Assembly: GCF_020554865.1 (NCBI RefSeq)
Contig: NZ_JAJCIC010000001.1
Span: 62,001 to 126,000, forward strand
Length of the DNA stretch: 64,000 nt
Reading direction: 5' to 3'
Source of the DNA: Lacrimispora sp. 210928-DFI.3.58
GTDB taxonomy: Bacteria; Bacillota; Clostridia; Lachnospirales; Lachnospiraceae
In this document: piece after piece, positions 8,535 through 17,251 of the stretch
How the letters are laid out: every line of letters starts with the position of its first letter
Position numbering within the stretch: position 1 is the stretch's first letter
Translations under genes and position numbers: made by a program
Notes under the pieces: generated by a model
The model's database searches: none
Told to the model about the DNA's origin: nothing
The model's input: only the letters and a program-made list of their open reading frames with translations

Positions 8535-8586
8535 CTGTATACAGATAGAAAAAGTTGTATACAAACTAGAAAGTTTGAATACAAAC
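8535..8586. promoter_or_regulatory. Three phased GntR-type operators
   Basis: CTGTATACAG (8535-8544), TTGTATACAA (8555-8564) and GTTTGAATACAAAC (8573-8586) are palindromes centred at 8539.5, 8559.5 and 8579.5, exactly 20 bp apart. The core GTATAC flanked by T/A fits FadR-type GntR operators. A further palindrome GTGAACAATCAC (8494-8505) is centred 40 bp upstream. The GntR gene of the operon (10412) is the obvious candidate binder. Confidence 0.65.
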
Positions 8587-8611
8587 AAAAAAGAGAAGGA
8601 GGAATTGGAAA

Positions 8612-9454
8612 ATGGATATTCGTTATTCTGCAAATCAAAGGGACGTAAAACGGTATACCACAGAGGAATTAAGAGATGAGTTTCTGATCCAGAACCTGTA
8701 TGTGGCAAATGAGGTAGTGGCTGTGTACTCCCATGTAGACCGTATGGTAACTCTGGGATGTATGCCTACCACAGAGGTGGTGTCCATTGACAAGGGCATT
8801 GACTGCTGGAAGAACTTCGGCACCCACTATTTCCTGGAGCGCAGAGAGATCGGTATTTTCAATATTGGCGGAGCAGGCACCATCAAAGCTGACGGTGAAG
8901 AGTTTAAGATGGGCTACAAGGACTGCCTCTACATCACAAAGGGCACAAAGGAAGTATTATTTGCAAGCGAGGATCCGGAGAAGCCGGCAAAGTTTTATAT
9001 GGTAAGCGCACCGGCCCACACCTCCTACACCACCACCTTTATCCCCATCGATAAGGCTGCTAAGAGGCCCTGCGGCGCAGCAGAGACTGCCAATAAGCGC
9101 ACCATCAACCAGTTCATCCATCCGGATGTGTTAAAGACCTGCCAGCTGTCCATGGGCATGACCTACTTAGAGCCGGGCAGCGTATGGAACACCATGCCGT
9201 CCCACACACATGAGCGCCGCATGGAGGTGTACATGTACTTTGAGGTTCCTGGGGATAATGTGGTATTCCACATGATGGGCGAGCCCACAGAGACAAGGCA
9301 CATTGTAATGAAGAATGAGGAGGCTGTGATCAGCCCATCCTGGAGTATCCACAGCGGAGTGGGCACCTCCAACTATACCTTTATCTGGGCTATGGGCGGA
9401 GAGAACATGGAGTTTGACGACATGGACACCATGATGCCAAATGAGATGAAATAA
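8612..9454 (+). CDS. kduI: 5-dehydro-4-deoxy-D-glucuronate isomerase
   Basis: Isomerises 5-keto-4-deoxyuronate (from unsaturated pectin or glycosaminoglycan disaccharides) to 2,5-diketo-3-deoxygluconate in the cytoplasm. It is a cupin-fold zinc enzyme of normal length (280 residues). The metal ligands are visible as H198, H200 and E205 in MPSHTHERRMEVYMYFE and H247 in SPSWSIHSG. AAGGAGG precedes the ATG. It is the first gene of kduI-kduD, with palindromic operators in its leader. Confidence 0.95.
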   Translation: MDIRYSANQRDVKRYTTEELRDEFLIQNLYVANEVVAVYSHVDRMVTLGCMPTTEVVSIDKGIDCWKNFGTHYFLERREIGIFNIGGAGTIKADGEEFKMGYKDCLYITKGTKEVLFASEDPEKPAKFYMVSAPAHTSYTTTFIPIDKAAKRPCGAAETANKRTINQFIHPDVLKTCQLSMGMTYLEPGSVWNTMPSHTHERRMEVYMYFEVPGDNVVFHMMGEPTETRHIVMKNEEAVISPSWSIHSGVGTSNYTFIWAMGGENMEFDDMDTMMPNEMK

Positions 9455-9506
9455 TGGTTCCCAAATAAGAAAAATGAGCTATAATAAAGAAATGGAGGAT
9501 AAAGAA

Positions 9507-10313
9507 ATGGCAGACTATTTACAGAACTTTTCATTGGAGGGCAAGGTTGCCCTGATCACAGGCGCTTCCTACGGCATCGGCTTTGCGATCGCAAAGGCCA
9601 TGGCAGGAGCCGGCGCAACCATCGTTTTCAATGACATCAAGCAGGAGCTGGTGGACAAGGGAGTAGCAGCATACAAGGAAGAGGGCATTGAGGCTCACGG
9701 CTATGTATGCGATGTTACCAACGAGGACGCTGTGAACGAGCTGGTTGCTAAGATCGAGAAGGAAGTCGGCGTGATCGACATCCTGGTAAACAATGCCGGC
9801 ATCATCAAGAGGATCCCAATGTGCGACATGACAGCTGCTGAGTTCAGACAGGTGATCGATGTGGACTTAAACGCACCATTCATCGTATCAAAGGCAGTGA
9901 TCCCCAGCATGATCAAGAAGGGCCATGGCAAGATCATCAATATCTGCTCCATGATGAGTGAGCTGGGCCGTGAGACCGTATCTGCTTATGCAGCAGCAAA
10001 GGGCGGCCTTAAGATGCTGACAAAGAACATTGCTTCTGAGTACGGCGAGTACAACATCCAGTGCAACGGCATTGGACCTGGCTATATTGCAACTCCACAG
10101 ACAGCACCTCTGCGTGAGATCCAGCCAGACGGCTCCCGTCATCCATTTGACCAGTTTATCGTGAGCAAGACTCCTGCAGGCCGTTGGGGTGAGGCAGAGG
10201 ACTTAGGCGGACCAGCCGTATTCCTGGCTTCCGATGCTTCCAACTTTGTAAATGGACTGGTACTCTACGTAGACGGCGGTATCCTTGCTTATATCGGAAA
10301 GCAGCCTAAGTAA
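9507..10313 (+). CDS. kduD: KduD / gluconate 5-dehydrogenase-type reductase
   Basis: A short-chain dehydrogenase of 268 residues with the nucleotide-binding TGASYGIG at 18-25, NNAG and the catalytic pair in SAYAAAKGG. Next to kduI the expected reaction is 2,5-diketo-3-deoxygluconate to 2-keto-3-deoxygluconate with NAD(P)H. The C-terminus ILAYIGKQP is typical of proteins annotated as gluconate 5-dehydrogenase, so substrate assignment rests on context. GGAGG at eight-base spacing selects the ATG at 9507 over that at 9474. A terminator follows. Confidence 0.88.
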   Translation: MADYLQNFSLEGKVALITGASYGIGFAIAKAMAGAGATIVFNDIKQELVDKGVAAYKEEGIEAHGYVCDVTNEDAVNELVAKIEKEVGVIDILVNNAGIIKRIPMCDMTAAEFRQVIDVDLNAPFIVSKAVIPSMIKKGHGKIINICSMMSELGRETVSAYAAAKGGLKMLTKNIASEYGEYNIQCNGIGPGYIATPQTAPLREIQPDGSRHPFDQFIVSKTPAGRWGEAEDLGGPAVFLASDASNFVNGLVLYVDGGILAYIGKQPK

Positions 10314-10340
10314 TACCAATTATTTACCTGGTTTCACTTA

Positions 10341-10375
10341 TCCGGCGGCTGCCTTGGCCGCCGGATCCTGCTTTT
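10341..10375 (+). terminator. Terminator after kduD
   Basis: TCCGGCGGC (10341-10349) pairs with GCCGCCGGA (10357-10365), with a short T-rich tail (CCTGCTTTT). It is moderately strong and may allow read-through into the GntR gene. Confidence 0.6.
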
Positions 10376-10411
10376 CATCCGCTGTTATCAGCTTCAAACG
10401 GGGGTCATAGG

Positions 10412-11119
10412 ATGGAAGAGACAAATTTTAAAAACCGCGGCGAGCTTGTATTTGAAACCTTGAAAAGGGAGATTTTGGATCTGAAGCTGGAGCCAGGAAA
10501 ATTGATCAGCGAGAATGACATCTGTGAGCGTTTTGGAGTGTCCAGGACGCCGGTGAGAGATGCGTTAAGGCTTCTGCAGGAGCAGGGCTTTGTGGAGACC
10601 ATTCCCTACAGGGGAACCTATGTGACGCTCTTGAGTCTTGACAATATTAAGCAGATGATCTACATGAGGGTGGCGGTGGAGACCATGGTCCTGCGGGATT
10701 TTCTCCAGGTTCAGACACCTATGGTGATCGAGGATATCCGTCACGCCATTGCCCAGCAGAGGGCAGTCATTAAGGAACCCGGCTTTGTGCCGGAGCAGTT
10801 CTACCGCCTGGATGCGAAGATGCATTCCATCTGGTTTACAGCAGTAAGGCGGCAGAAGCTGTGGGATATGCTTCAGGCCCAGCAGCTCCATTATACCAGG
10901 TTCCGTATGCTGGACTTCATCACGGAGACAGATTTCATGCGCATCATCAGCGAGCACGAAAGGCTCTTTGGACTGATCGAGGAGAAAAATGAAAAAGAGC
11001 TGGAGGCAGTCCTGAAGGACCACCTTTACTACAGCATGAAGCGTATGCGCCACTCCATTGAGGTGGATTATAAGGATTATTTTGAGGAAGAACCGGAAGA
11101 GGGGCGGTTTGTCATTTGA
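10412..11119 (+). CDS. GntR family regulator (FCD domain)
   Basis: An N-terminal winged helix (ISENDICERFGVSRTPVRDALRLL, about residues 30-52) is joined to a C-terminal FCD ligand-binding domain, 235 residues, as in the FadR/UxuR/KdgR group that senses organic and sugar acids through a bound metal. Its position after kduID and the FadR-like palindromes upstream of kduI suggest it represses the operon until a uronate intermediate binds. Target and effector are inferred. GGGGG lies ahead of the ATG. It overlaps the convergent small gene by eight bases. Confidence 0.88.
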   Translation: MEETNFKNRGELVFETLKREILDLKLEPGKLISENDICERFGVSRTPVRDALRLLQEQGFVETIPYRGTYVTLLSLDNIKQMIYMRVAVETMVLRDFLQVQTPMVIEDIRHAIAQQRAVIKEPGFVPEQFYRLDAKMHSIWFTAVRRQKLWDMLQAQQLHYTRFRMLDFITETDFMRIISEHERLFGLIEEKNEKELEAVLKDHLYYSMKRMRHSIEVDYKDYFEEEPEEGRFVI

Positions 11120-11333
11120 CAGGCTGCCCGCTTCCGGGCTTTTTTGTTTCATCGAGGTATTTCCTCTCGTCCGGATTTTCCTCCAGATATTCCTCCAGCT
11201 CCTCCTGGGAGAGGCCCAAGCGGACCTCCTCAAAAAATGCGGCTTCTCCCATGGATACAAAGTCTGAGATCCGCTTTACCACGTCCTCATCTTCCAGAAG
11301 CTCCTTTATCTTGTCATCTGTTAAATGTACCAT
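11112..11333 (-). CDS. Hypothetical small acidic protein
   Basis: 73 residues, rich in Glu/Asp/Lys, predicted all-helical, with no signal peptide, membrane segment or motif recognised (MVHLTDDKIKELLEDED...). The ATG at 11333 is chosen because AAGGAAGG precedes it by eight bases; the ATG at 11369 lacks such a site. It is convergent with and slightly overlaps the GntR gene. Function unknown. Confidence 0.65.
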   Translation of the reverse strand: MVHLTDDKIKELLEDEDVVKRISDFVSMGEAAFFEEVRLGLSQEELEEYLEENPDERKYLDETKKPGSGQPVK

Positions 11334-11521
11334 ATTTCGTGCCTTCCTTTCATAAAAATATACACTCAATTACCTATAGTATATTCGCAATTGCGGAGAT
11401 ATTCAATATGTGAAATTGGAAAAAAAAGGCAGGTTTCAAAATGCAAAACTCAAGCGGAAGCCTTTTCAAATCCGGAGAACTATTATAAAATAAAGGTATG
11501 AGGAGTGTCGGGAGGAAATAT

Positions 11522-12958
11522 ATGGGAAGAACGTGGATGTCAATGCCGCTGGAACGGAAGGTGAAAAGCATTTCCACTTGGGCGGCAGTGATCGTAATTT
11601 TGTCCATTGCTGCCAATGTGATGGTGGCTGGCTACGGCATGAAGAGCTTCAGTTCCATTTTAAAAAGTAATTCCCAGAGCCTTGCCTTTTGGTCTGCAAT
11701 GGATGAGGAGAGTCTTGCCTTCCGGTGCTATGTGGAGGATGAGACGGAGGAGAATTACCGGAGGCTTCAGAACGCCTGTCTGGGCTCTAAGCGCCGTTTG
11801 AAGGAGCTTCCCTTTGATTATCAGAAGACCGGGGCAAACCGGTATGCAAGGACCTGGTCTCTTCGCAATATGTATGAGAATTATGAGCGTGAACGGGATG
11901 GCTTTCTGGAAATGAAAGAGGGGGAAGCAGGATATTTGGACCAGCTCTATCTGGTGTACCGGATACAGGGCTATCTGAATACCAGGGCAGGACAGCTGGA
12001 GCAGATGACGGTAGAAATGGGAAATAGTGCCTACGAAAGCCACAAGTACTGGCTGGTAGTGGTTCCCAGTCTGACGATCCTGCTGGGAGCGGTTTCCCTG
12101 CTGTTCATGAAAGGCTTAAGATGCTCGGTGGGCCGCTACATTGTCCAGCCTGTGCTGGATCTGGCAGAGGATTCCAGGCGCATTGCAGAGAATGATTTTT
12201 CAGGACCGGATACCTGCGCCCGGGGAGAGGATGAGATCGCCCAGCTGGTACGTGCATTTTGTACGATGAAGGCTTCCACCAGGGGATATATTGAGGCCTT
12301 GAAGAAGACTCATGCCATGGAGCAGAAGCTGAATGAGGTGCGCCTCCAGATGCTAAAGAACCAGATCAATCCCCATTTTCTTTTCAACACTTTAAATATG
12401 ATCGCCAGCACGGCGCAGATCGAGGATGCCGCTTCCACGGAAAAGATGATCACAGCCCTGAGCCGTCTGTTCCGCTACAACCTGAAATCTTCGGATTCTG
12501 TTATGCCCCTTGACAGGGAACTGAATATTGTCCAGGACTATATGTATCTGCAGAAGATGCGGTTTGGAGCACGCATCCGTTATTCCATTGATTGTGCCCC
12601 GGATACTCTGGAGGTCCTGGTGCCTTCCTTTGCCCTCCAGCCTCTTGTGGAAAATGCGATCAAGCACGGCCTTTCCTCCAAGAGCCGGGGAGGGAGGATC
12701 CATATCCGCTCCAGGATGGAGGGGACGAAGCTTAAGCTGTGGGTCTCCGATACGGGCACTGGTATCAGTGAGGAGCGCCTAAGAGAGATCGGGAAGGCCT
12801 TAGAGAGAGAGGACGATAAGAAGACCGGGATCGGGATCAGCAATATCTACCGGAGGATACACGGGATGTATCAGGATGGGGAAATGCTCCTCTACAGCCG
12901 GGAGGGCTGCGGTACGTCAGTGGTGCTGTCATTTACGGCAGGGGAGCGGGTTGAATGA
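11522..12958 (+). CDS. Sensor histidine kinase, LytS/YesM type
   Basis: 478 residues with one N-terminal membrane helix (about 15-40), an extracytoplasmic region, a second helix (about 178-200), a HAMP linker, and the His_kinase/HATPase pair of the YesM group. The phosphoacceptor His is in NQINPHFLFNTLNMIAS and the G-box is in SDTGTGI. It should phosphorylate the AraC-type regulator encoded next, sensing an external sugar acid in keeping with the TRAP transporter after it. GGGAGG selects the ATG at 11522 over 11498. Confidence 0.9.
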   Translation: MGRTWMSMPLERKVKSISTWAAVIVILSIAANVMVAGYGMKSFSSILKSNSQSLAFWSAMDEESLAFRCYVEDETEENYRRLQNACLGSKRRLKELPFDYQKTGANRYARTWSLRNMYENYERERDGFLEMKEGEAGYLDQLYLVYRIQGYLNTRAGQLEQMTVEMGNSAYESHKYWLVVVPSLTILLGAVSLLFMKGLRCSVGRYIVQPVLDLAEDSRRIAENDFSGPDTCARGEDEIAQLVRAFCTMKASTRGYIEALKKTHAMEQKLNEVRLQMLKNQINPHFLFNTLNMIASTAQIEDAASTEKMITALSRLFRYNLKSSDSVMPLDRELNIVQDYMYLQKMRFGARIRYSIDCAPDTLEVLVPSFALQPLVENAIKHGLSSKSRGGRIHIRSRMEGTKLKLWVSDTGTGISEERLREIGKALEREDDKKTGIGISNIYRRIHGMYQDGEMLLYSREGCGTSVVLSFTAGERVE

Positions 12959-12965
12959 AGCATAT

Positions 12966-13108
12966 GTAACTACTCAGCGCAGGTCTTTGCATTTACTGCA
13001 AAGACCGTAAGAACGAGCTGCGGACGAGAAAAATCCGGCTCCTTCGCCGCAGGCGGACTTAAAATGAGCCGGATTCCGTAACTACACAGCCATAGGCTGA
13101 GTAGTTAC
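12966..13108. mobile_element. MITE-like palindromic element
   Basis: Perfect 13-bp terminal inverted repeats (GTAACTACTCAGC at 12966-12978, GCTGAGTAGTTAC at 13096-13108) enclose 143 bp. Inside are two perfect ten-bp hairpins, GGTCTTTGCA/TGCAAAGACC and AATCCGGCTC/GAGCCGGATT. It carries no gene and fits a non-autonomous element or a three-way RNA junction. It splits a two-component operon. Confidence 0.7.
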
Positions 13109-13126
13109 AAGCGTATAGAGGAGGGA

Positions 13127-13948
13127 ATGGGTTTGTATCGTGTGTTGCTTGCAGATGATGAGCAGATCGAGAGAATGGCTCTTGCAAGAAGGCTGAAAAA
13201 GCAGTTTGGAGATATGCTTGTGATCAGTGAGGCCATCAATGGGGCGGAGGCCCTGGAGGTATTCAAGCGGGAAAAGAGCCAGATCATCATAATGGATATC
13301 GCCATGCCGGAAATGAACGGGGTAGAGGCGGCAGAGCATATCAGGAAAATGGATGAGGACTGCATTATCGTGTTTCTCACTGCCTATGACGAGTTCAGCT
13401 ATGCAAAGCGGGCGATCGTCATCCGTGCTCTGGACTACCTGTTAAAGCCCTGTGAGCAGGAGGAATTGGTGGCTGTCATGGAGGAGGCCATGCGGCTGAC
13501 AGACAGGAGGATGAGGGAAAGGGAGTGGGAGGAGGAGAGCCGGACAGCCCTAAGGGAGCAACGGAGTGAGGCCTCCTGGCAGCCTGTGGAAGACGGGGAC
13601 CTGGAAGAAGCAGGAGGGGGACGCATGAACCAGGTGGCGGAGGCCATACGGGAGTACATCCGCAGCAATTATATGAAGGAGATCTCCATGCAGGATGCAG
13701 CCAAAATGATGAATTATTCTGATGCCTATTTCTGCAAGCTGTTCAAGCAGTGCTTTGACCAGAATTTTACCACCTACCTTACCAGATTCCGGATCAATGA
13801 GGCAAAGCGTCTGTTGCAGGATAAAAATATCAGTGTGAAGGATGTAAGCCTGCAGGTAGGCTACAATGATTCCAACTATTTTGCAAAGGTGTTTAAACGC
13901 CTAACAGGAATGATCCCCTCGGAGTACAGGGATAGGAATAATGCATAA
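13127..13948 (+). CDS. Response regulator, YesN type (REC plus AraC HTH)
   Basis: 273 residues: an N-terminal receiver with acidic pocket (ADDE at 9-12) and phosphoacceptor D57 in IIIMDIAMPEMNG, a Glu/Arg-rich linker (about 120-165), then an AraC-type double helix-turn-helix (MQDAAKMMNYSDAYFCKLFK, VKDVSLQVGYNDSNYFAKVF). It is the partner of the upstream kinase and the likely activator of dctPQM. AGGAGG is only two bases from the ATG at 13127 but eight from the TTG at 13133, so the true start may be TTG (MYRVLLADDE). Confidence 0.9.
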   Translation: MGLYRVLLADDEQIERMALARRLKKQFGDMLVISEAINGAEALEVFKREKSQIIIMDIAMPEMNGVEAAEHIRKMDEDCIIVFLTAYDEFSYAKRAIVIRALDYLLKPCEQEELVAVMEEAMRLTDRRMREREWEEESRTALREQRSEASWQPVEDGDLEEAGGGRMNQVAEAIREYIRSNYMKEISMQDAAKMMNYSDAYFCKLFKQCFDQNFTTYLTRFRINEAKRLLQDKNISVKDVSLQVGYNDSNYFAKVFKRLTGMIPSEYRDRNNA

Positions 13949-14052
13949 AAAATAAAGATGATTTTTGTACATTTCCACAAATGACACAAAGAATTTACAA
14001 AAGATGTCAAAATCTTCTTCCCCAATGACAAAGTTTTACGGTACAAAATAAG

Positions 14053-14141
14053 AGCACCGGGCTATATAATGAAGAAAGTGTTAAGAGGACGCTAAAATTC
14101 CTGAACACAGGCTTGATTTTATGGCTGCCGGTGCTTTTTTT
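14053..14141 (+). promoter_or_regulatory. dctPQM upstream region: -10 plus terminator-like hairpin
   Basis: The 305 bp before dctP contain TATAAT at 14065-14070 with no good -35, as expected for an activator-dependent promoter. AGCACCGG (14053-14060) can pair with CCGGTGCT (14128-14135), followed by T7. The hairpin would only form in transcripts entering from upstream, so it could terminate the regulator transcript. No gene is seen here. Confidence 0.4.
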
Positions 14142-14253
14142 GACGTGAAAGAGGGCAGAATGCAGGAACAAAGGCATGGGAGAGGCTGTTTTCGTCCAGA
14201 ATAGTGTAAGGGATTTTAAATAAAAGCGGTTATAAGGGAAAGGAAGGAAAAAC

Positions 14254-15276
14254 GTGAGGAAAATGATGAAGAAACTGGCTGCCTGTATCCTGGCAGCTGC
14301 CGTGACAGCGGGACTGGCTGGCTGCGGCTCTGTGACCTCAGGGAGAAGGATCATCCGCATCTCCCATGCCCAGTCGGAGACCCACCCGGAGCATCTGGGC
14401 CTTCTGGCATTTAAGGAGTATGTAGAGGAGCGTCTGGGGGACAAGTACGAGGTGCAGATCTTCCCCAATGAGATCCTGGGCTCCGCCCAAAAGGCCATTG
14501 AGCTGACACAGACAGGGGCCATTGATTTCGTGGTGGCAGGTACGGCAAACCTGGAGACCTTTGCAGGGGTGTATGAGATATTCAGCATGCCATACCTGTT
14601 TGACTCCGAGGATGTGTACAAGTCTGTGATGCAGGATACGGACTATATGGAGAGGGTTTATGAGTCCACAGATGAGGCAGGCTTCCGCGTTGTGACCTGG
14701 TACAATGCAGGTACCAGAAATTTCTATGGCAAAAAGCCGATCAACACACCGGATGACTTAAAGGGCATGAAGATCCGTGTACAGCAGAGCCCTGCCAGCG
14801 TTGCCATGGTAAATGCCTTTGGCGCAGCGGCAGCTCCCATGGGCTTTGGCGAGGTGTACACAGCCATCCAGCAGGGCGTGATCGACGGTGCTGAGAACAA
14901 TGAGCTGGCCCTCACCAACAATAAGCACGGCGAGGTGGCCAAGTATTACTCCTACAACAAGCACCAGATGGTGCCGGATATGCTGGTTGCCAACCTGAAA
15001 TTCTTAAACAACTTAAGCCCTGAGGAATATCAGATCTTCAAGGAGGCGGCAGCCCTCTCCACAGAGGTGGAGCTTGAAGAGTGGGATAAGAGCATTGAGG
15101 AGGCAAAGAACATTGCCATGGGTGATATGGGCGTGGAATTCATCGATGTGGATGTAGATGCATTTAAGGAAAAGGTGCTTCCTCTTCATGAGAAGATGCA
15201 GCAGGACAATCCGAAGATCGTAGAGCTTTACAGCCATATCCAGGAAGCCAATGAAAAGGCGAAGGGAGGACAGTAA
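14254..15276 (+). CDS. dctP: TRAP transporter solute-binding lipoprotein DctP
   Basis: Extracytoplasmic binding protein of a tripartite ATP-independent transporter for carboxylates, 340 residues. The N-terminus is a lipoprotein signal with lipobox LAGC, anchoring the protein to the membrane. The DctP domain contains the family segment MKIRVQQSPASVAMVNAFGAAA, whose Arg normally binds the substrate carboxylate. Substrate inferred from context: a uronate or related sugar acid. The start is GTG at 14254 (AAGGAAGG upstream); the ATG at 14263 is possible. First gene of dctPQM. Confidence 0.93.
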   Translation: MRKMMKKLAACILAAAVTAGLAGCGSVTSGRRIIRISHAQSETHPEHLGLLAFKEYVEERLGDKYEVQIFPNEILGSAQKAIELTQTGAIDFVVAGTANLETFAGVYEIFSMPYLFDSEDVYKSVMQDTDYMERVYESTDEAGFRVVTWYNAGTRNFYGKKPINTPDDLKGMKIRVQQSPASVAMVNAFGAAAAPMGFGEVYTAIQQGVIDGAENNELALTNNKHGEVAKYYSYNKHQMVPDMLVANLKFLNNLSPEEYQIFKEAAALSTEVELEEWDKSIEEAKNIAMGDMGVEFIDVDVDAFKEKVLPLHEKMQQDNPKIVELYSHIQEANEKAKGGQ

Positions 15277-15277
15277 T

Positions 15278-15781
15278 ATGGAAGCAATGCATAAAGTGAG
15301 AGCAGCCATCATGAAAGTGCTGGGGATCGTGATCATCTTCCTGTTTGCCTTTATGACGGTGATCGGAACCTATCAGATCGTGACCCGGTATTTCTTTAAC
15401 AGGCCCAGTACGGTGTCTGAGGAGCTTCTGACCTACTCCTTTACATGGATGGCCCTTCTGGCCTCTGCCTATGTGTTCGGCAAGCGGGATCACATGCGTA
15501 TGGGCTTTCTGGCAGATAAATTTACAGGGCCCGGAAGGAAATATCTGGAAATCGTTATCGATCTTCTGACCTTTGGACTGGCAGCCGTTGTGATGGTGTA
15601 CGGCGGTATTTCCATCACAAAGCTTACCATGATACAGACAACAGCATCCTTAAGAGTACCTATGGGATATATCTATGTGATCGTTCCTGTGACAGGCGTG
15701 ATCATCATGGTATTCAGCATTATGAATGCTCTGGATATGCTGCACCATGATTTTGATGAGAAAGGAGAGGCAAAAGTATGA
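15278..15781 (+). CDS. dctQ: TRAP transporter small permease DctQ
   Basis: The four-helix small membrane subunit, 167 residues, with the family features YQIVTRYFFNRPSTVSEELLTYSFTWM and a basic loop HMRMGF. It forms the membrane complex with DctM. The ATG at 15278 has GGGAGG at eight bases and lies one base after the dctP stop. The frame upstream of it (from 15251) lies within dctP and is rejected. Confidence 0.93.
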   Translation: MEAMHKVRAAIMKVLGIVIIFLFAFMTVIGTYQIVTRYFFNRPSTVSEELLTYSFTWMALLASAYVFGKRDHMRMGFLADKFTGPGRKYLEIVIDLLTFGLAAVVMVYGGISITKLTMIQTTASLRVPMGYIYVIVPVTGVIIMVFSIMNALDMLHHDFDEKGEAKV

Positions 15782-17085
15782 ATATAGCAGTAGCATGCGG
15801 ACTGATCATATTGGTCCTTCTGGTGGTAATGTTGCTGGCCGGTGTGCCCATTGCCGTTGCGCTGGCAGTGTCCTCCATCTGTGCGATCCTTCCTGTGCTT
15901 GATACGGGAGCAGCCGTGCTTACGGGAGCACAGAGGATATTTTCCGGTATTTCCGTGTTCAGCCTTTTGGCGATCCCCTTCTTTATCTTAGCCGGAAACA
16001 TCATGAATAAGGGCGGTATCGCTATCCGCCTGATCAATTTTGCAAAGCTCTTTACAGGAAGCATTCCGGGAGCTCTTGCCCACACCAACGCAGTTGCAAA
16101 CATGCTGTTCGGTGCCATCTCCGGCTCCGGCACAGCGGCAGCCTCCGCCATGGGCTCCATCATCGGCCCCATCGAGGAGGAGGAGGGCTATGACAGGGAT
16201 TTCTCCGCGGCAGCCAACATTGCCACAGCGCCCACAGGCCTTCTGATCCCGCCCAGCAACGTTATGATCACCTACTCTCTGGTGAGCGGCGGAACCTCTG
16301 TTGCAGCCCTGTTCATGGCAGGTTACATCCCCGGTATCCTCTGGGGCCTGGCTTGTATGGCGGTTATCTACTATTTTGCAATGAAAAGGGGATACAGGAG
16401 CACAAAGAAATTCTCCATGAGCGAGAAGGTGAAGGTGTTCTTCCAGGCAATCCCCTGTCTGCTCATGATCGTGATCGTAATCGGCGGTATCATTACCGGT
16501 ATTTTTACAGCCACAGAGGGAAGCGTGGTGGCTGTGGTTTACAGCCTTGTGCTGTCTCTGGTATTTTATAAATCCATCAAGGTTTCCGAGCTTCCCAAGA
16601 TCTTCTTGGACAGCGCTGAGATGACAGGCATCATTATTTTCCTGATCGGCGTTTCCAGTATCATGAGCTGGGTCATGGCATTTACAGGCATCCCTACAGC
16701 CGTATCCCAGGCAATGCTGTCCATCAGTGACAACAGGTATGTGATCCTCTTTATCATCAACATCCTGCTCCTGATCATTGGTACATTTATGGATATGACG
16801 CCTGCCTGCCTGATCTTTACACCGATCTTCCTCCCGATCTGTCAGGCGCTGGGAATGCATACAGTACATTTTGGAATCATGATGATCTTCAATCTCTGTA
16901 TTGGAACCATTACCCCTCCTGTGGGCACCACCTTGTTTGTGGGTGTTAAGGTAGGTAAGACAAAGATTGAAAATGTGATAAGGCCTCTTCTTTTCTACTT
17001 TGCAGCGATCTTCTTTGTGCTGCTTCTGGTATCCTATGTTCCGATCCTGTCCATGTGGCTGCCGGGACTTCTGGGATATGTATAG
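15778..17085 (+). CDS. dctM: TRAP transporter large permease DctM
   Basis: The large, roughly twelve-helix subunit of 435 residues that carries the sodium-coupled transport path. Typical segments are AIPFFILAGNIMNKGG, NMLFGAISGSGTAAASAMG and GTFMDMTPACLIFTPIFLP. The start overlaps the dctQ stop (ATGA), which indicates translational coupling. A strong terminator follows. Confidence 0.95.
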   Translation: MNIAVACGLIILVLLVVMLLAGVPIAVALAVSSICAILPVLDTGAAVLTGAQRIFSGISVFSLLAIPFFILAGNIMNKGGIAIRLINFAKLFTGSIPGALAHTNAVANMLFGAISGSGTAAASAMGSIIGPIEEEEGYDRDFSAAANIATAPTGLLIPPSNVMITYSLVSGGTSVAALFMAGYIPGILWGLACMAVIYYFAMKRGYRSTKKFSMSEKVKVFFQAIPCLLMIVIVIGGIITGIFTATEGSVVAVVYSLVLSLVFYKSIKVSELPKIFLDSAEMTGIIIFLIGVSSIMSWVMAFTGIPTAVSQAMLSISDNRYVILFIINILLLIIGTFMDMTPACLIFTPIFLPICQALGMHTVHFGIMMIFNLCIGTITPPVGTTLFVGVKVGKTKIENVIRPLLFYFAAIFFVLLLVSYVPILSMWLPGLLGYV

Positions 17086-17110
17086 GTATTGCCTTAGAGA
17101 AAGGTATTTT

Positions 17111-17152
17111 GGCGCAGACAGTAAGAAAATCCTACTGTCTGTGCCATTTTTT
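17111..17152 (+). terminator. Terminator after dctPQM
   Basis: GGCGCAGACAGTA (17111-17123) and TACTGTCTGTGCC (17133-17145) form a 13-bp stem with one G-U, then ATTTTTT. Confidence 0.9.
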
Positions 17153-17251
17153 GACTTTTTGTATATTGAAGTCACAGCGGGTTTTTGGTATAGTACAAAG
17201 GTGTGTCCCGGTGTATGATGACAGACAGGGACAAAAGGAAGGGATAAGGAA

